Assembly (NCBI GenBank): GCA_016703945.1
Contig: JADJBC010000001.1
Span: forward strand, 1-64,000
Direction of reading: 5' to 3'
DNA length: 64,000 bases
Source of the DNA: Candidatus Aalborgicola danicus
GTDB lineage: Bacteria; Pseudomonadota; Gammaproteobacteria; Burkholderiales; Burkholderiaceae_C
In this document: positions 39,404-47,824 of the stretch, in pieces
How the letters are laid out: every line of letters begins with the position of its first letter
Position numbering within the stretch: position 1 is the first letter of the stretch
Notes under the pieces: generated by a model
What the model was told of the DNA's origin: nothing
Database searches by the model: none
Seen by the model: the letters and a program-made list of their open reading frames with translations, nothing else
Made by a program: the position numbers and the translations under genes

Positions 39404-39660
39404 GTCGCAGAGCGTGGCTCGCGCTTTGCGTGCTGTACCGCATTCAGCGCATTGCGCATGACCTCGGCGTGTGTCACTGTGGCACCGGCTGCAAATTCTG
39501 CATCGGCCCGAGCGTTTTCTTTGATGCTGAGTTCCACTGCGTCAAAACCATCACGCAGCACGAATCGGAGCATGGCCGCAGGGCTGCGCCCAGATGCGTG
39601 CGCCAGTCGGCTGATTCTGGTTTGAGCGACTTTTGGCAGTTGTATTTCAGTGGTGGTCAT
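39400..39660 (-). CDS. ribbon-helix-helix-type antitoxin (ParD-like)
   Basis: 86 residues from the ATG at 39660 (GGAGTACTGCC upstream); the longer frame to 39723 lacks a ribosome site. MTTTEIQLPKVAQTRISRLA followed by ASGRSPAAMLRFVLRDGFD is the ribbon strand and two helices of a CopG/RHH DNA-binding domain. The acidic-polar C terminus would bind the toxin. It overlaps the ParE-type gene by 4 bp, the usual antitoxin-first order. It probably represses its own promoter. Confidence 0.78.
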   Translation of the reverse strand: MTTTEIQLPKVAQTRISRLAHASGRSPAAMLRFVLRDGFDAVELSIKENARADAEFAAGATVTHAEVMRNALNAVQHAKREPRSAT

Positions 39661-39737
39661 GGCAGTACTCCGAAGCTGGGGGTATCCTAGCCGATTCTCG
39701 ATTTTCAGGCCATCTGGTGGCACACCGAAAACGCTCT

Positions 39738-39779
39738 CATATTGGGAGCTGCTTGCGCATATCCTCCGAGGGCTAGAGG
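39738..39779 (+). repeat. Comamonadaceae-type intergenic repeat, copy E
   Basis: tcatattgggagctgcttgc, then gcatatcctccgagggctag. It lies between the ParDE-type pair and the VapB-like gene. Confidence 0.65.
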
Positions 39780-39789
39780 TCGATTTGGC

Positions 39790-40008
39790 TTACAACTTTC
39801 CGGCTTGACCCGGCAGCTGTGGGCCGATTAGATTTGCCGCGGCCGCCAAGTCCTGCACCGCCATGTCCGGCAAGCCCAGGCGCCGCCATTCGGTGTAGTT
39901 AAACCGATCGCGTGAGTTGGCCGCCATAAAGCGCTCGGCATCCACCAAGCCCAGTGCACCAGTCAGAGCTTGCATGCCCTTTACACGGATTTCCGTTTCA
40001 GTGTTCAT
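39790..40008 (-). CDS. small protein of toxin-antitoxin neighbourhoods
   Basis: 72 residues, ATG at 40008 after GGAGAACTGGT; a longer frame to 40035 has no ribosome site. Sequence EIRVKGMQALTGALGLVDAE, then FMAANSRDRFNYTEWRRLGL. Such short proteins (ERF..YTEW pattern) occur singly and beside toxin-antitoxin genes in Betaproteobacteria and may be antitoxins. The PIN toxin gene at 40144 is on the same strand upstream, 135 bp away with a repeat in between, so pairing is not certain. Confidence 0.6.
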   Translation of the reverse strand: MNTETEIRVKGMQALTGALGLVDAERFMAANSRDRFNYTEWRRLGLPDMAVQDLAAAANLIGPQLPGQAGKL

Positions 40009-40084
40009 ACCAGTTCTCCAATAGGGCCAGTGCATCGGATTTCACGATCGTACTTGCGTTGTAGGTGCTCGTTGTTCGCTAGCA

Positions 40085-40124
40085 TTTACATAGCTGCTTG
40101 CGCAACATTTACGAGGGCTAGCGC
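40085..40124 (+). repeat. Comamonadaceae-type intergenic repeat, copy F
   Basis: ttacatagctgcttgcgcaa followed by catttacgagggctagcgcc: the best-preserved copy of the family in this window. Confidence 0.75.
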
Positions 40125-40143
40125 CGTATTCCGCATAAATTTA

Positions 40144-40596
40144 TCACCCCGTCGGCAGCTCAATCAACGGGTCAGCGCAGGCCACGCCCAGCGGCTGAAA
40201 GTGCTTGAGGTTGCAGGTGAGCAACAGCAGGCCGGCGTGTTGGGCCAGCGCCGCAATTGCGACATCGGAAAAACCAGGGTGGCAGCCTTGTGCGATGGCG
40301 GCATCAGAAATTTGCCCTGCGAGCCGTGCGGCACGCGCGTCCAACGGCAAGATGCGATCGGCGTAGGCGTCCAACAGGCCGTCGAGCCAGCGGTCAAGGC
40401 GGTCAGCCCACTCTGTGCCACCGGCGCGGCGCAACTTGCCAATGCCTTGCGCCATTTCTGCCACGGCAATGGCAGGCAGAAAAAGCTCCTTGTGATGCGC
40501 TTGTAACCATATGCCCAGAGTTGTGGGTGCAAAAGCTTCACGCCCGGGTGCCAGCACCGATACCACGCTGGTGTCCAGCTGATACCCGTTAAACAT
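40144..40596 (-). CDS. VapC-type PIN-domain toxin
   Basis: 150 residues, ATG at 40596. The PIN acidic residues are present: D8 in YQLDTSVVS, E47 in AIAVAEMAQGI, D86 in ILPLDARAA and D111 in HPGFSDVAIAALA. The C terminus LLLLTCNLKHFQPLGV fits the family. PIN toxins are Mg-dependent RNases that cut tRNA or other RNA. The usual antitoxin would precede it on this strand; only a tiny frame (MTVELHV, overlapping the start) is left, so the antitoxin is missing or degraded unless the 72-residue protein downstream takes that role. Confidence 0.85.
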   Translation of the reverse strand: MFNGYQLDTSVVSVLAPGREAFAPTTLGIWLQAHHKELFLPAIAVAEMAQGIGKLRRAGGTEWADRLDRWLDGLLDAYADRILPLDARAARLAGQISDAAIAQGCHPGFSDVAIAALAQHAGLLLLTCNLKHFQPLGVACADPLIELPTG

Positions 40597-40665
40597 GCAG
40601 TTCGACCGTCATAGCGCAAGCAACAGATCAGACTGTGGATCGGATGGGCCCAACGGCTCACGCAC

Positions 40666-40737
40666 CTAAGTAGTGAGGTGCAGAAGATCCACGCCAGAAA
40701 GCCGCTTGAAATTGCCATCAAACGACAACACTGCTTC
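40666..40737 (-). pseudogene. C-terminal remnant of a second PIN-domain toxin
   Basis: The minus-strand frame ending at 40666 reads VLSFDGNFKRLSGVDLLHLT, a typical PIN-domain tail (TFD..F.R..G..LL). No upstream part survives, because a stop lies just before the fragment. Too short to be functional. Confidence 0.5.
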
Positions 40738-40757
40738 CAATATTTGCCAGGGTCATC

Positions 40758-40825
40758 CATAGGCAGCAAGAGCGCGCCGTTGCCGAATTGCTGGACGACA
40801 ACCTGGGTGCTGGCGCAGCCTTAAC
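40758..40825 (+). pseudogene. possible C-terminal gene fragment
   Basis: The plus-strand frame QQERAVAELLDDNLGAGAAL ends in TAG at about 40825 and has coding-like composition, but no start or upstream body. It lies in a 450-bp stretch (40597-41052) that otherwise holds no intact gene and looks like decayed sequence. Confidence 0.3.
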
Positions 40826-41052
40826 TTAGGAAAACAAGTTGAACGCAGTGTGCGCCAACGCACATACGAAGTGCTGGCTTGCGGGCAAGATCATTCTTAT
40901 TTCCGGCATCTTCGCCAGTGAAGAAACGACAAATATAGAAGCGCGCGTAGTCGGTATCCACTATCAAATTTCGACCAGTGGAGCCATAGCAGTTCCTACC
41001 ACGTTTGCAATTGTTTATCCAGACCATTTCCAAGACCAAAGGGCCAAAAACA

Positions 41053-41910
41053 ATGCCAAGCCATGATGGAGTTTCATGTTCCCCTACCGGTGTTTCCCGC
41101 GCATGCGTCTTGCACGCCACCGTTTTTTATGGCGTTCTACTGGCACTCGTGCTGCAAGCAGGCGCAGCCAGAGCTGCCGGGCTTAACGACACGGGCATTG
41201 ACTTTTGCAGCAATTACTACAGCACCATCCCCACCAGCTGCGCCACGGTGGCGAACGATGGCGGAACTTACACGCGTCAGGATGGAAGCTACGGTCGCGA
41301 CGAGCAGGCGGCGGGTGGCCAACTGACCAAGGTGGGCGGCGGCAGCAAAGGCTTTGACTTCACCAAAATCGCCAATAACGGCGGCGCGTTGCCTGCCAGT
41401 AATGCGCTGGGCAATGGCGCCACCGACTGGGCCTGTACACGCGACAACGTGACCGGGCTGACATGGGAGGTCAAGTCCGCCTCGGGCCTGCGCGGTCAAA
41501 ACCACCTTTATGGTTGGTACAACAGCAACAACGCCACCAACGGTGGCTACCCGGGCTATCCGGACGTTGGGGGCATCGTCATCAATCCAGGGGGCAGCAT
41601 CTGCCTGACCAAGAATCGTTGTGACACCGAAAAGTATGTGCAGGATGTCAACGCGACGGCACTGTGCGCGGCCAGCGACTGGCGCCTGCCTACCGTCAAG
41701 GAATTGGAAGGGATAGTGGACTTTGGGAGTGTCAACCCGACCATCGATCTTGAGTATTTTCCCAACACGCCCAGTTCGCCGTTTTGGTCGAGTTCGCCCA
41801 CTGCCTACCCGGTGGACCATGCATGGAGCGTCGAATTCTATGATGGTATCGCCGCCTACACCCCCAATGCGTACGCACTCCCGGTTCGGTTAGTGCGCGG
41901 CGCCCCCTGA
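41053..41910 (+). CDS. exported DUF1566 protein
   Basis: 285 residues from the ATG at 41053; frame open to 41005. Signal sequence VFYGVLLALVLQAGAARAAG. The mature part has a Gly/Asn-rich N-terminal region, then a DUF1566 module: NVTGLTWEVKSASGLRGQNH, CAASDWRLPTVKELEGIVDF, DLEYFPNTPSSPFWSSSP, AWSVEFYDG and final PVRLVRG. Four or more cysteines suggest disulfides. It is followed 56 bp later by a second DUF1566 protein, forming a likely two-gene unit of secreted C-type-lectin-like proteins. Ligand unknown. Confidence 0.82.
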   Translation: MPSHDGVSCSPTGVSRACVLHATVFYGVLLALVLQAGAARAAGLNDTGIDFCSNYYSTIPTSCATVANDGGTYTRQDGSYGRDEQAAGGQLTKVGGGSKGFDFTKIANNGGALPASNALGNGATDWACTRDNVTGLTWEVKSASGLRGQNHLYGWYNSNNATNGGYPGYPDVGGIVINPGGSICLTKNRCDTEKYVQDVNATALCAASDWRLPTVKELEGIVDFGSVNPTIDLEYFPNTPSSPFWSSSPTAYPVDHAWSVEFYDGIAAYTPNAYALPVRLVRGAP

Positions 41911-41966
41911 TTGCCACACAAGGCTCCCGATACCGCCATTTACCCTGTTGCGCTAGGAAATTTGCC

Positions 41967-42752
41967 ATGAACCACCGTTCCACCCTGTTTGTCTGGGCGC
42001 TCTGTCTCAGCCTTGTCAGCCCGTTGGCGCAGGCCGTTAACTGTGCCCGCAACTTAACGCAAGCCAACAACCCCGACAGCGCGTACACCGACAATGGCGA
42101 TGGCACTGTGACCCACACGCCAACGGGCCTGATCTGGAAGCGCTGTGCCGAAGGGCAGACATGGCGCAGCGGCACCTGCACTGGCGTCGAATTCGCCGAC
42201 TCCTGGGGCGCTGCGCTTGTGCAAGCCGCCACCAACAGCTTTGCCGAAAAAACCGACTGGCGCGTGCCCAACGTCAAGGAACTGCGCAGTTTGGTCGAAG
42301 AGTGCCGCTCCGGCCCCACCATCAATGACACGGTATTTCCCAACACTCCAGCGACTGTCTTTTGGACAAGCTCGCCCAGTGTTCGCAACCCGGATTCCGC
42401 GTGGCAGGTCAATTTCCAGGATGGTGTCAACCAGTACCGAAGTCGCGACCTGGCCCCCGCCAGCGTTCGATTGGTGCGCGGTGGGTTATCTTCGGCGGCG
42501 GCGGTTTTGACCGACAGTGAATGTTTCTTTGACTGGGCGGAGGTGCTGTTGCCAACGTACTTGCGGCCTGCCAAGCAGCCAACCCAGACTGTCGGCACAT
42601 TGCAATACCGGGAATATCCTGATTCGGGTGTTTATTTTGGTTTGAGTGGCACCACTATCGTTGCAATAGGCGGTCAAGTGGGGACCAGTCTGCTGACCTT
42701 GGGTGAGCTAAGCACCTACCTGCCCAGCGCCCGTGCAGCGCAATGCCGCTGA
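41967..42752 (+). CDS. exported DUF1566 protein with extra C-terminal module
   Basis: 261 residues, ATG at 41967 after AGGAAATTTGCC. Signal peptide FVWALCLSLVSPLAQAV. The DUF1566 part is complete (NPDSAYTDNGDGTVTHTPTG, TDWRVPNVKELRSLVEE, VFPNTPATVFWTSSP, VRLVRGG). It is followed by a ~75-residue module FFDWAEVLLPTYLRP ... TLQYREYPDSGVYFGLSG ... GELSTYL. The HzsA-like protein at 14787 ends in the same kind of module, so it is a mobile domain shared by unrelated exported proteins. Probably the second gene of an operon with 41053-41910. Confidence 0.83.
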   Translation: MNHRSTLFVWALCLSLVSPLAQAVNCARNLTQANNPDSAYTDNGDGTVTHTPTGLIWKRCAEGQTWRSGTCTGVEFADSWGAALVQAATNSFAEKTDWRVPNVKELRSLVEECRSGPTINDTVFPNTPATVFWTSSPSVRNPDSAWQVNFQDGVNQYRSRDLAPASVRLVRGGLSSAAAVLTDSECFFDWAEVLLPTYLRPAKQPTQTVGTLQYREYPDSGVYFGLSGTTIVAIGGQVGTSLLTLGELSTYLPSARAAQCR

Positions 42753-42824
42753 GAAGTGGCGTTTGCGCGCCTTACTACCCCGACAGGACTAACTCCTGCT
42801 AAACAAGCCAGCCTTCGCAGGACG

Positions 42825-42859
42825 CACAACCGGACATGCAGATTTCCCGCATCCGGCTC
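42825..42859 (-). ncRNA. group II intron domain V-like hairpin, 3' remnant
   Basis: The minus strand reads GAGCCGGATGCGGGAAATCT then GCATGTCCGGTTGTG. It folds as the domain V hairpin: AGCCGGA pairs with TCCGGTT, a two-base bulge, then TGCGG pairs with CTGCA. The catalytic AGC triad is present. No reverse-transcriptase frame is found nearby, so only the 3' end of an intron seems to remain, between 42753 and about 42930. Confidence 0.5.
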
Positions 42860-42936
42860 TCGGACAAGATCTCACGCCTTTGACCGTGGTGAGCAGTATT
42901 TCGTACCGGCTACGTAGCAGGAATTGAAATCCCTTC

Positions 42937-44574
42937 TCAGGTGGTTTTCCGCAGGCTTCGGCGAAGGATCTTGCCAACTGTTGATTTGGGCAAGCCATCC
43001 ACAAAGGTAACAAACTTTGGAATCTTGTATCCGGTCAACTCTTTGCGGCAGTGCCCGACCACGTCGTCGCGGGTTAGCACGGTGCCTTTGTCCTTGACCA
43101 CAAACAGGGACACAGCCTCTCCGGTCTTCTCGTCTGACACGCCGATGCAGGCGCATTCAAGAACGCCCGGAATGCCGGATACAACGGCTTCGATCTCGTT
43201 GGGATAGACGTTAAAGCCCGAGACAATGATCATGTCCTTCATGCGGTCGACAATTTTGAGGTAGCCCTTCTCGTCGAACACCCCCACATCACCGGTCTTG
43301 AAGTAACCATCCGGGGTGAACGCAGTTTTGTTGGCTTCAACTTGATTCCAGTAGCCCCGCATCACCTGTGGCCCTTTGGCGCAAATTTCACCCGACAGCC
43401 CCTGGGCAACTTCGCACCCATTCACATCAATCAACTTGATATCGGTGGATGGCATTGGCAAGCCAGTCGTCCCCGAGAATTCATTCACCATTGCGGGATT
43501 GAACGACAGAACTGGGCTGGTCTCGGTAAGCCCGTAACCCTCGCGGATGAAGTCGTTGGTGATTTCCCTCCATTTTGCCGACGTAGCCGGTATCACCGCC
43601 GCACCGCCGCCAGCGGACAGGCGCAAATTGGAAAAGTCCACTTCCATGATTCGTGGATGCGACACAAGTCCCGCATACAGCGTGTTGACTCCTACAAAGA
43701 CTGTCAGATGAGACTTCTTCATCGTGTCAATCATCTGGTCTGCATCCCTGGGGTTGGCGACCAGCCAATTGGTAGCCCCCACCGAGAAGTAGGTGATGAA
43801 GTTCACCATCAACGCGAAGATGTGATACAGGGGCAATGCCGTCACAACCACTTCCTGACCCGGGCGCAGGGCAGCGGGCATGAAAGCCTTGAACTGCTCC
43901 GTATTGGCTACCAAGTTGCCGTGCGACAAAGCAGCCCCCTTGGATAGCCCCGTGGTTCCACCGGTGTACTGGAGAAAGAGCAGATCATCGCTTTCCAGAG
44001 CGACCGGAGTGAACGCAATGGATTCTCCCAGCAGGAGCGCATCGCAAAATCGCACGAAGTTAGGTAGTCCTGCATCAACTGGCGGACTGTCAATAACCTG
44101 CACGCCACCATCCCCGACCGCAACACAAATGATCGTGCGGACTTTGGTCCTGTCAATCACCGAAGCCAGCGTGGGCGTGGAGCCATTGAATATGACGATC
44201 ACCTCCACACCGGCGTCGTTGAGCTGGTGCTCCAGTTCCCGCGGCGTGTAGAGCGGATTGACGTTGACCTGAATGGCCCCGGCGCGGATGATGCCCAGCA
44301 TCGCGATGGGAAATGCCAGCAGGTTGGGCATCATGACCGCGATGCGGTCACCCTTCTTCACCCCAAGATTGCTTTGCAGATAGGCTGCGAAGGCGCGTGA
44401 GAGACGATCGGTTTCTGCGTAGGTAATGGCATTGCTGAAGCTGTGAAACGCCACCCGATCAGCAAACTGGGCCATGGCTTGCTCCATCATGTGCGCGACG
44501 GATGGGTAGGCCTTGGGATCGATCTCAGCAGGAATGAGGTCCCCGTAGGTTGCGAGCCAGTGCTTGGTTGTCAT
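42937..44574 (-). CDS. acyl-CoA synthetase (AMP-dependent ligase, FadD-like)
   Basis: About 545 residues from ATG 44574; an in-frame ATG at 44619 with GGAGG just upstream is an alternative. Adenylate-forming motifs: YTGGTTGLSKGAALSHGN (A3 loop), YGLTETSPVLSF (A5), GYFKTGDVG (A7), VDRMKDMIIVSGFNVYPNE (A8) and the catalytic Lys in PKSTVGKILRR (A10). It activates a carboxylic acid, probably a long- or medium-chain fatty acid, to its CoA ester. It is the last gene of a three-gene minus-strand unit with a LivK-type binding protein and an esterase lipoprotein, suggesting uptake, hydrolysis and activation of an ester-derived acid. Confidence 0.9.
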   Translation of the reverse strand: MTTKHWLATYGDLIPAEIDPKAYPSVAHMMEQAMAQFADRVAFHSFSNAITYAETDRLSRAFAAYLQSNLGVKKGDRIAVMMPNLLAFPIAMLGIIRAGAIQVNVNPLYTPRELEHQLNDAGVEVIVIFNGSTPTLASVIDRTKVRTIICVAVGDGGVQVIDSPPVDAGLPNFVRFCDALLLGESIAFTPVALESDDLLFLQYTGGTTGLSKGAALSHGNLVANTEQFKAFMPAALRPGQEVVVTALPLYHIFALMVNFITYFSVGATNWLVANPRDADQMIDTMKKSHLTVFVGVNTLYAGLVSHPRIMEVDFSNLRLSAGGGAAVIPATSAKWREITNDFIREGYGLTETSPVLSFNPAMVNEFSGTTGLPMPSTDIKLIDVNGCEVAQGLSGEICAKGPQVMRGYWNQVEANKTAFTPDGYFKTGDVGVFDEKGYLKIVDRMKDMIIVSGFNVYPNEIEAVVSGIPGVLECACIGVSDEKTGEAVSLFVVKDKGTVLTRDDVVGHCRKELTGYKIPKFVTFVDGLPKSTVGKILRRSLRKTT

Positions 44575-44677
44575 GGTAATTTTTTTAAACGAATGGGTGT
44601 TTGGAACGCAAGGAGACATCAGACCTCCAGCCACTCCTTGCGCGCGACCCGGTTGGCCATCCGTTAATCGAGGGTGT

Positions 44678-45829
44678 CTATTTGGTGAATCGTTCGCCAT
44701 CGCGAATGATTGCCAGCTCTACAAATCGCGATCCCTGGTGTTGGTTCTTGTTGAAACTCAAATGAAAGCCTCCCAGGTTAAGGTCCCGCATGCTCTCCAT
44801 CGAACTGTTGAACTTGGCCCGCGTAAGGTCCTTGCCCGCACGTCGGATGGCTTCAGCAATCACCTTTGCATTGATGTAGGCCTCAAACCCGAGGAACGAC
44901 AAATTGTCATAACCGGCCTTGCGCATTGCAGACTGGTATTCCTTCGCCAAGGCGTTGCGATTGCTCCACGGGAAGGGGACTACCGTAGTCACGACGACAC
45001 CGATACCATCGGGGCCCAGTGCCTTGAGGGCGGACTGCGTGCCCATCACCGAAAGTGCGTAAAAGCGCATGCCCTTCTGCACCTTGTTGAATCCCTTGAT
45101 GAAGCTTACTGTGGCCGTTCCCGTGGTGATCATGATGATGGCCGCAGGTTGCGTTTCGCGCAGGCTTGCAATGGCTTTTTCTGCATCTGATCCGTCGGGC
45201 TGAATCGACACACTGGCATAGGACGTAACTCCATGCTTCTTCATGGCCTTCTCGATCCCGGCCATGCCGTCTTTGCCCATACCGTTGTTGATCCAAAGTA
45301 CACCCAGGCGCTTAATTCCGACTGTTGTCAGGTGCTCAACCAGCTTCTCAAGCTCATCCTCATAGCTGGCACGAACGTGAAAGACATTGTCCATCCGGGG
45401 ATTGCGAATCCCATCTGCGCCCGTAAGGGGACCCACCAACGGCACCGGCTGCGCTTCGTTGGCGAGCATGGGGAGAATGGCCGCAACGTTGGCCGTTCCA
45501 GTAAAGTTGTACAGCGCAAATGCCTTGTCGTCCTCGATCAGTTGGCGCGCAGTCTTGAGAGTCCGGGCCGGGTCGTAGCCATCGTCTAGAACCACTGACC
45601 TGATCTTGCGACCATAGATGCCACCGGTGGAGTTGATCGCGTCAAAGTAGGCCTTGCCGCCATTGACAATGTCTGGTGCTATTTGAGCCAACGGACCGGT
45701 AATGCCCAATGACTGCCCCAGCACAATCTCCTGGTCGGAGACACCGATTTCAGACGCTTTGGCTGTAAAGGCGAGCAGGCACATTAGGAGGCCCACCAGC
45801 ACCACGAAAACGCGCGCGCGACTATTCAT
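44678..45829 (-). CDS. ABC transporter substrate-binding protein, branched-chain amino acid type
   Basis: About 383 residues from ATG 45829 (GGAGAAATTGTC upstream). Signal peptide VFVVLVGLLMCLLAFTAKAS. Mature body is a type 1 periplasmic binding protein of the LivK/Peripla_BP_6 family: DQEIVLGQSLGITGPLAQIA, NSTGGIYGRKIRSVVLDDGY and LGVLWINNGMGKDGMAGIEK. No permease or ATPase genes are next to it, so transport partners lie elsewhere. LivK-like proteins with aromatic or fatty acid ligands are often beside CoA ligases, as here. Confidence 0.88.
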   Translation of the reverse strand: MNSRARVFVVLVGLLMCLLAFTAKASEIGVSDQEIVLGQSLGITGPLAQIAPDIVNGGKAYFDAINSTGGIYGRKIRSVVLDDGYDPARTLKTARQLIEDDKAFALYNFTGTANVAAILPMLANEAQPVPLVGPLTGADGIRNPRMDNVFHVRASYEDELEKLVEHLTTVGIKRLGVLWINNGMGKDGMAGIEKAMKKHGVTSYASVSIQPDGSDAEKAIASLRETQPAAIIMITTGTATVSFIKGFNKVQKGMRFYALSVMGTQSALKALGPDGIGVVVTTVVPFPWSNRNALAKEYQSAMRKAGYDNLSFLGFEAYINAKVIAEAIRRAGKDLTRAKFNSSMESMRDLNLGGFHLSFNKNQHQGSRFVELAIIRDGERFTK

Positions 45830-45904
45830 GACAATTTCTCCAAAAGGGGGTCGGGGGGGATGGGCGAGGTGATGGCACCTGCCCACCGATCGTGCGGGAA
45901 GTGA

Positions 45905-47617
45905 CTACTGAACGCTGATCTGCGCCGCACTGTTGGAGGCGTTGAACGACAGCGTCGCTGGCCATGCGGGCCAGCTCACACCCAGGCCGGCGTTGTTGGG
46001 GTCGCCATTGCGTATGAACGCGCCAACGGTTGCCATCATGGCGTTGGACAACGCCAATCGCCCCGGCTTGTTGGCGTTACTGTTGACTGCATTCGAAAAC
46101 AGCGATGGACCAAAGTTGCCGAAGATGAACGGCAAGTCAAACGCGTGGGCTGCTCCATACACTTCGTTCCAGGGAGCCGGCTCGTTGGCCCAGTCAAAGC
46201 GGTAGAACCAGACATTGGCTTGCTGGGTCTTCAGTGTATTGAGGACATTGTTGCGACTAGCGGTGGTAAACAAGGAGGCTAGCAGTGCCGTCTTGGCGTT
46301 GTACCCCGTGCTCGGCGTTGCGACAGGCAAATACGCGGAATTCAAGATGTCAGCCGAGGTCAGCGTCGGTGCAGCGTCCGGATTGAATGTGAACATCATG
46401 TTAAAGCGGACCGCATCCGTCACAATCATTCCGGCGGGTCCCCCAAGCAACGGGAGGAATGGTGCAAAGAGCTTGCCTTCGTCTGCAGTATTGCCCGCCA
46501 GAACGGGTATCTTGCGGTAGTTACCTGCAGCAATGGCACCGATCGGGTCCGTGGGTATAACTGCTCCATCCGGGATCGGTCCGGAGCTGGTCAGTCCCTT
46601 GGCCAGCAGTGTGCTCAGGAGTGTGCCGCCGTCCTTGGCACGCATATAGTCGGCAATCTGCGTGTCGGTCTGGGTCGCCACGTAGGTTTTGGCCGAAGCG
46701 GTGTCGGTCGCTTTTCCATCGGCAATGAGCAGGTTGTACAGCAGGGAATTGGCCTGCGTCAGGAAGCTACTTGCTGGATTGAGCGTCGGTAGGCTGCCGG
46801 GTGGCAAGTTACTGGCCAGGGAGATACCACCACTGATGGGAATAGCCTTGTGGAACAAACCAGTCGTCAGGGGCGACGTCATTAGCGCCCAGGTGTTGAT
46901 CGCGCCAGCAGACTGCCCCATCACCGTCACATTGCCGGCATTGCCGCCAAAGTTGCCGATGTTCTGTTTCACAAACTTCAGTGCCTGGATATTGTCCAGC
47001 AAGGCGAAATTACCCGAAGCATCGTTCGCGCCGGCACCGGTCTTGAGTTGCGGCAAGTTGAAGAATCCCAGGGGTCCCACACGATAATTTGCAGTCACGA
47101 CTACCGCGTTGGCATTCTTGGCCAACGCAGCTCCGTCATACACTGGATCGGCGGTGTAGCCCGAGATGTTGCTGCCGCCATAAATGAAGAACAGCACCGG
47201 CAAGTTGGTGTCGGCACTGGCGGGACGCCAGATATTCAATGTCAGACAGTCTTCGCTGCCAACAGGCGTATTGAGTGTGGTCCCGATAGTGGCATCGTAC
47301 TTGTTGTTGCTGCCGGGGCCATAGATGCGGCCATTTTGCAAACAGGCATTGCCAAAGCTTTTGGTTGCCAATTTGGTCGACCAAGCTGAGGGCTCGACCG
47401 GAGACTTCCAGCGCAGCGACCCGACAGGCGGTTTGGCAAACGGAACACCCAGCCATGCATAGGTGCCGTTGGCAGTAGAGTTGTCGACCCCCTCGATGGC
47501 GCCGTAGGCCGTCTGGCGCTCGGTTACTGCAACAGGCGTGCTGCCAGAACCGCCGCAGGCTGCCAATAGGGCCGTCAGCGTGGCGGCAGCGAGTATTTGA
47601 TATTTGAATTGAATCAC
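45905..47617 (-). CDS. type-B carboxylesterase lipoprotein
   Basis: 570 residues from a GTG at 47617 with AGGAGACAACCA upstream; the longer frame to 47695 has no signal. Lipoprotein signal ending LLAAC (Cys 21). Carboxylesterase/PnbA family: LGVPFAKPPVGSLRWKSP, SEDCLTLNIW, nucleophile Ser236 in VMGQSAGAIN, an acidic residue in NTADEGKLFAPF and a late His in YGAAHAFDLPFIF. The oxyanion region is FIYGGSNISGY. It hydrolyses carboxylic esters outside the inner membrane. First gene of the unit with the binding protein and CoA ligase; divergent from a histidine kinase gene. Confidence 0.9.
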   Translation of the reverse strand: MIQFKYQILAAATLTALLAACGGSGSTPVAVTERQTAYGAIEGVDNSTANGTYAWLGVPFAKPPVGSLRWKSPVEPSAWSTKLATKSFGNACLQNGRIYGPGSNNKYDATIGTTLNTPVGSEDCLTLNIWRPASADTNLPVLFFIYGGSNISGYTADPVYDGAALAKNANAVVVTANYRVGPLGFFNLPQLKTGAGANDASGNFALLDNIQALKFVKQNIGNFGGNAGNVTVMGQSAGAINTWALMTSPLTTGLFHKAIPISGGISLASNLPPGSLPTLNPASSFLTQANSLLYNLLIADGKATDTASAKTYVATQTDTQIADYMRAKDGGTLLSTLLAKGLTSSGPIPDGAVIPTDPIGAIAAGNYRKIPVLAGNTADEGKLFAPFLPLLGGPAGMIVTDAVRFNMMFTFNPDAAPTLTSADILNSAYLPVATPSTGYNAKTALLASLFTTASRNNVLNTLKTQQANVWFYRFDWANEPAPWNEVYGAAHAFDLPFIFGNFGPSLFSNAVNSNANKPGRLALSNAMMATVGAFIRNGDPNNAGLGVSWPAWPATLSFNASNSAAQISVQ

Positions 47618-47824
47618 TGGTTGTCTCCTGATGAATGCGGAACTTTGTACACAGAGACACTGAAGCCCTGTGGAGCACGATCGTAGGTTTTGCACCCCGC
47701 TTGCACCATCAGACTTCTCTGGCAGATCACTCGGGTAAACCCGCGTTTGACCCGAATAGGTTCCATTCCTGACACTTCACGGAACACATATCGCTATCAT
47801 GAATTGGACTTCCGAAAACACCCT

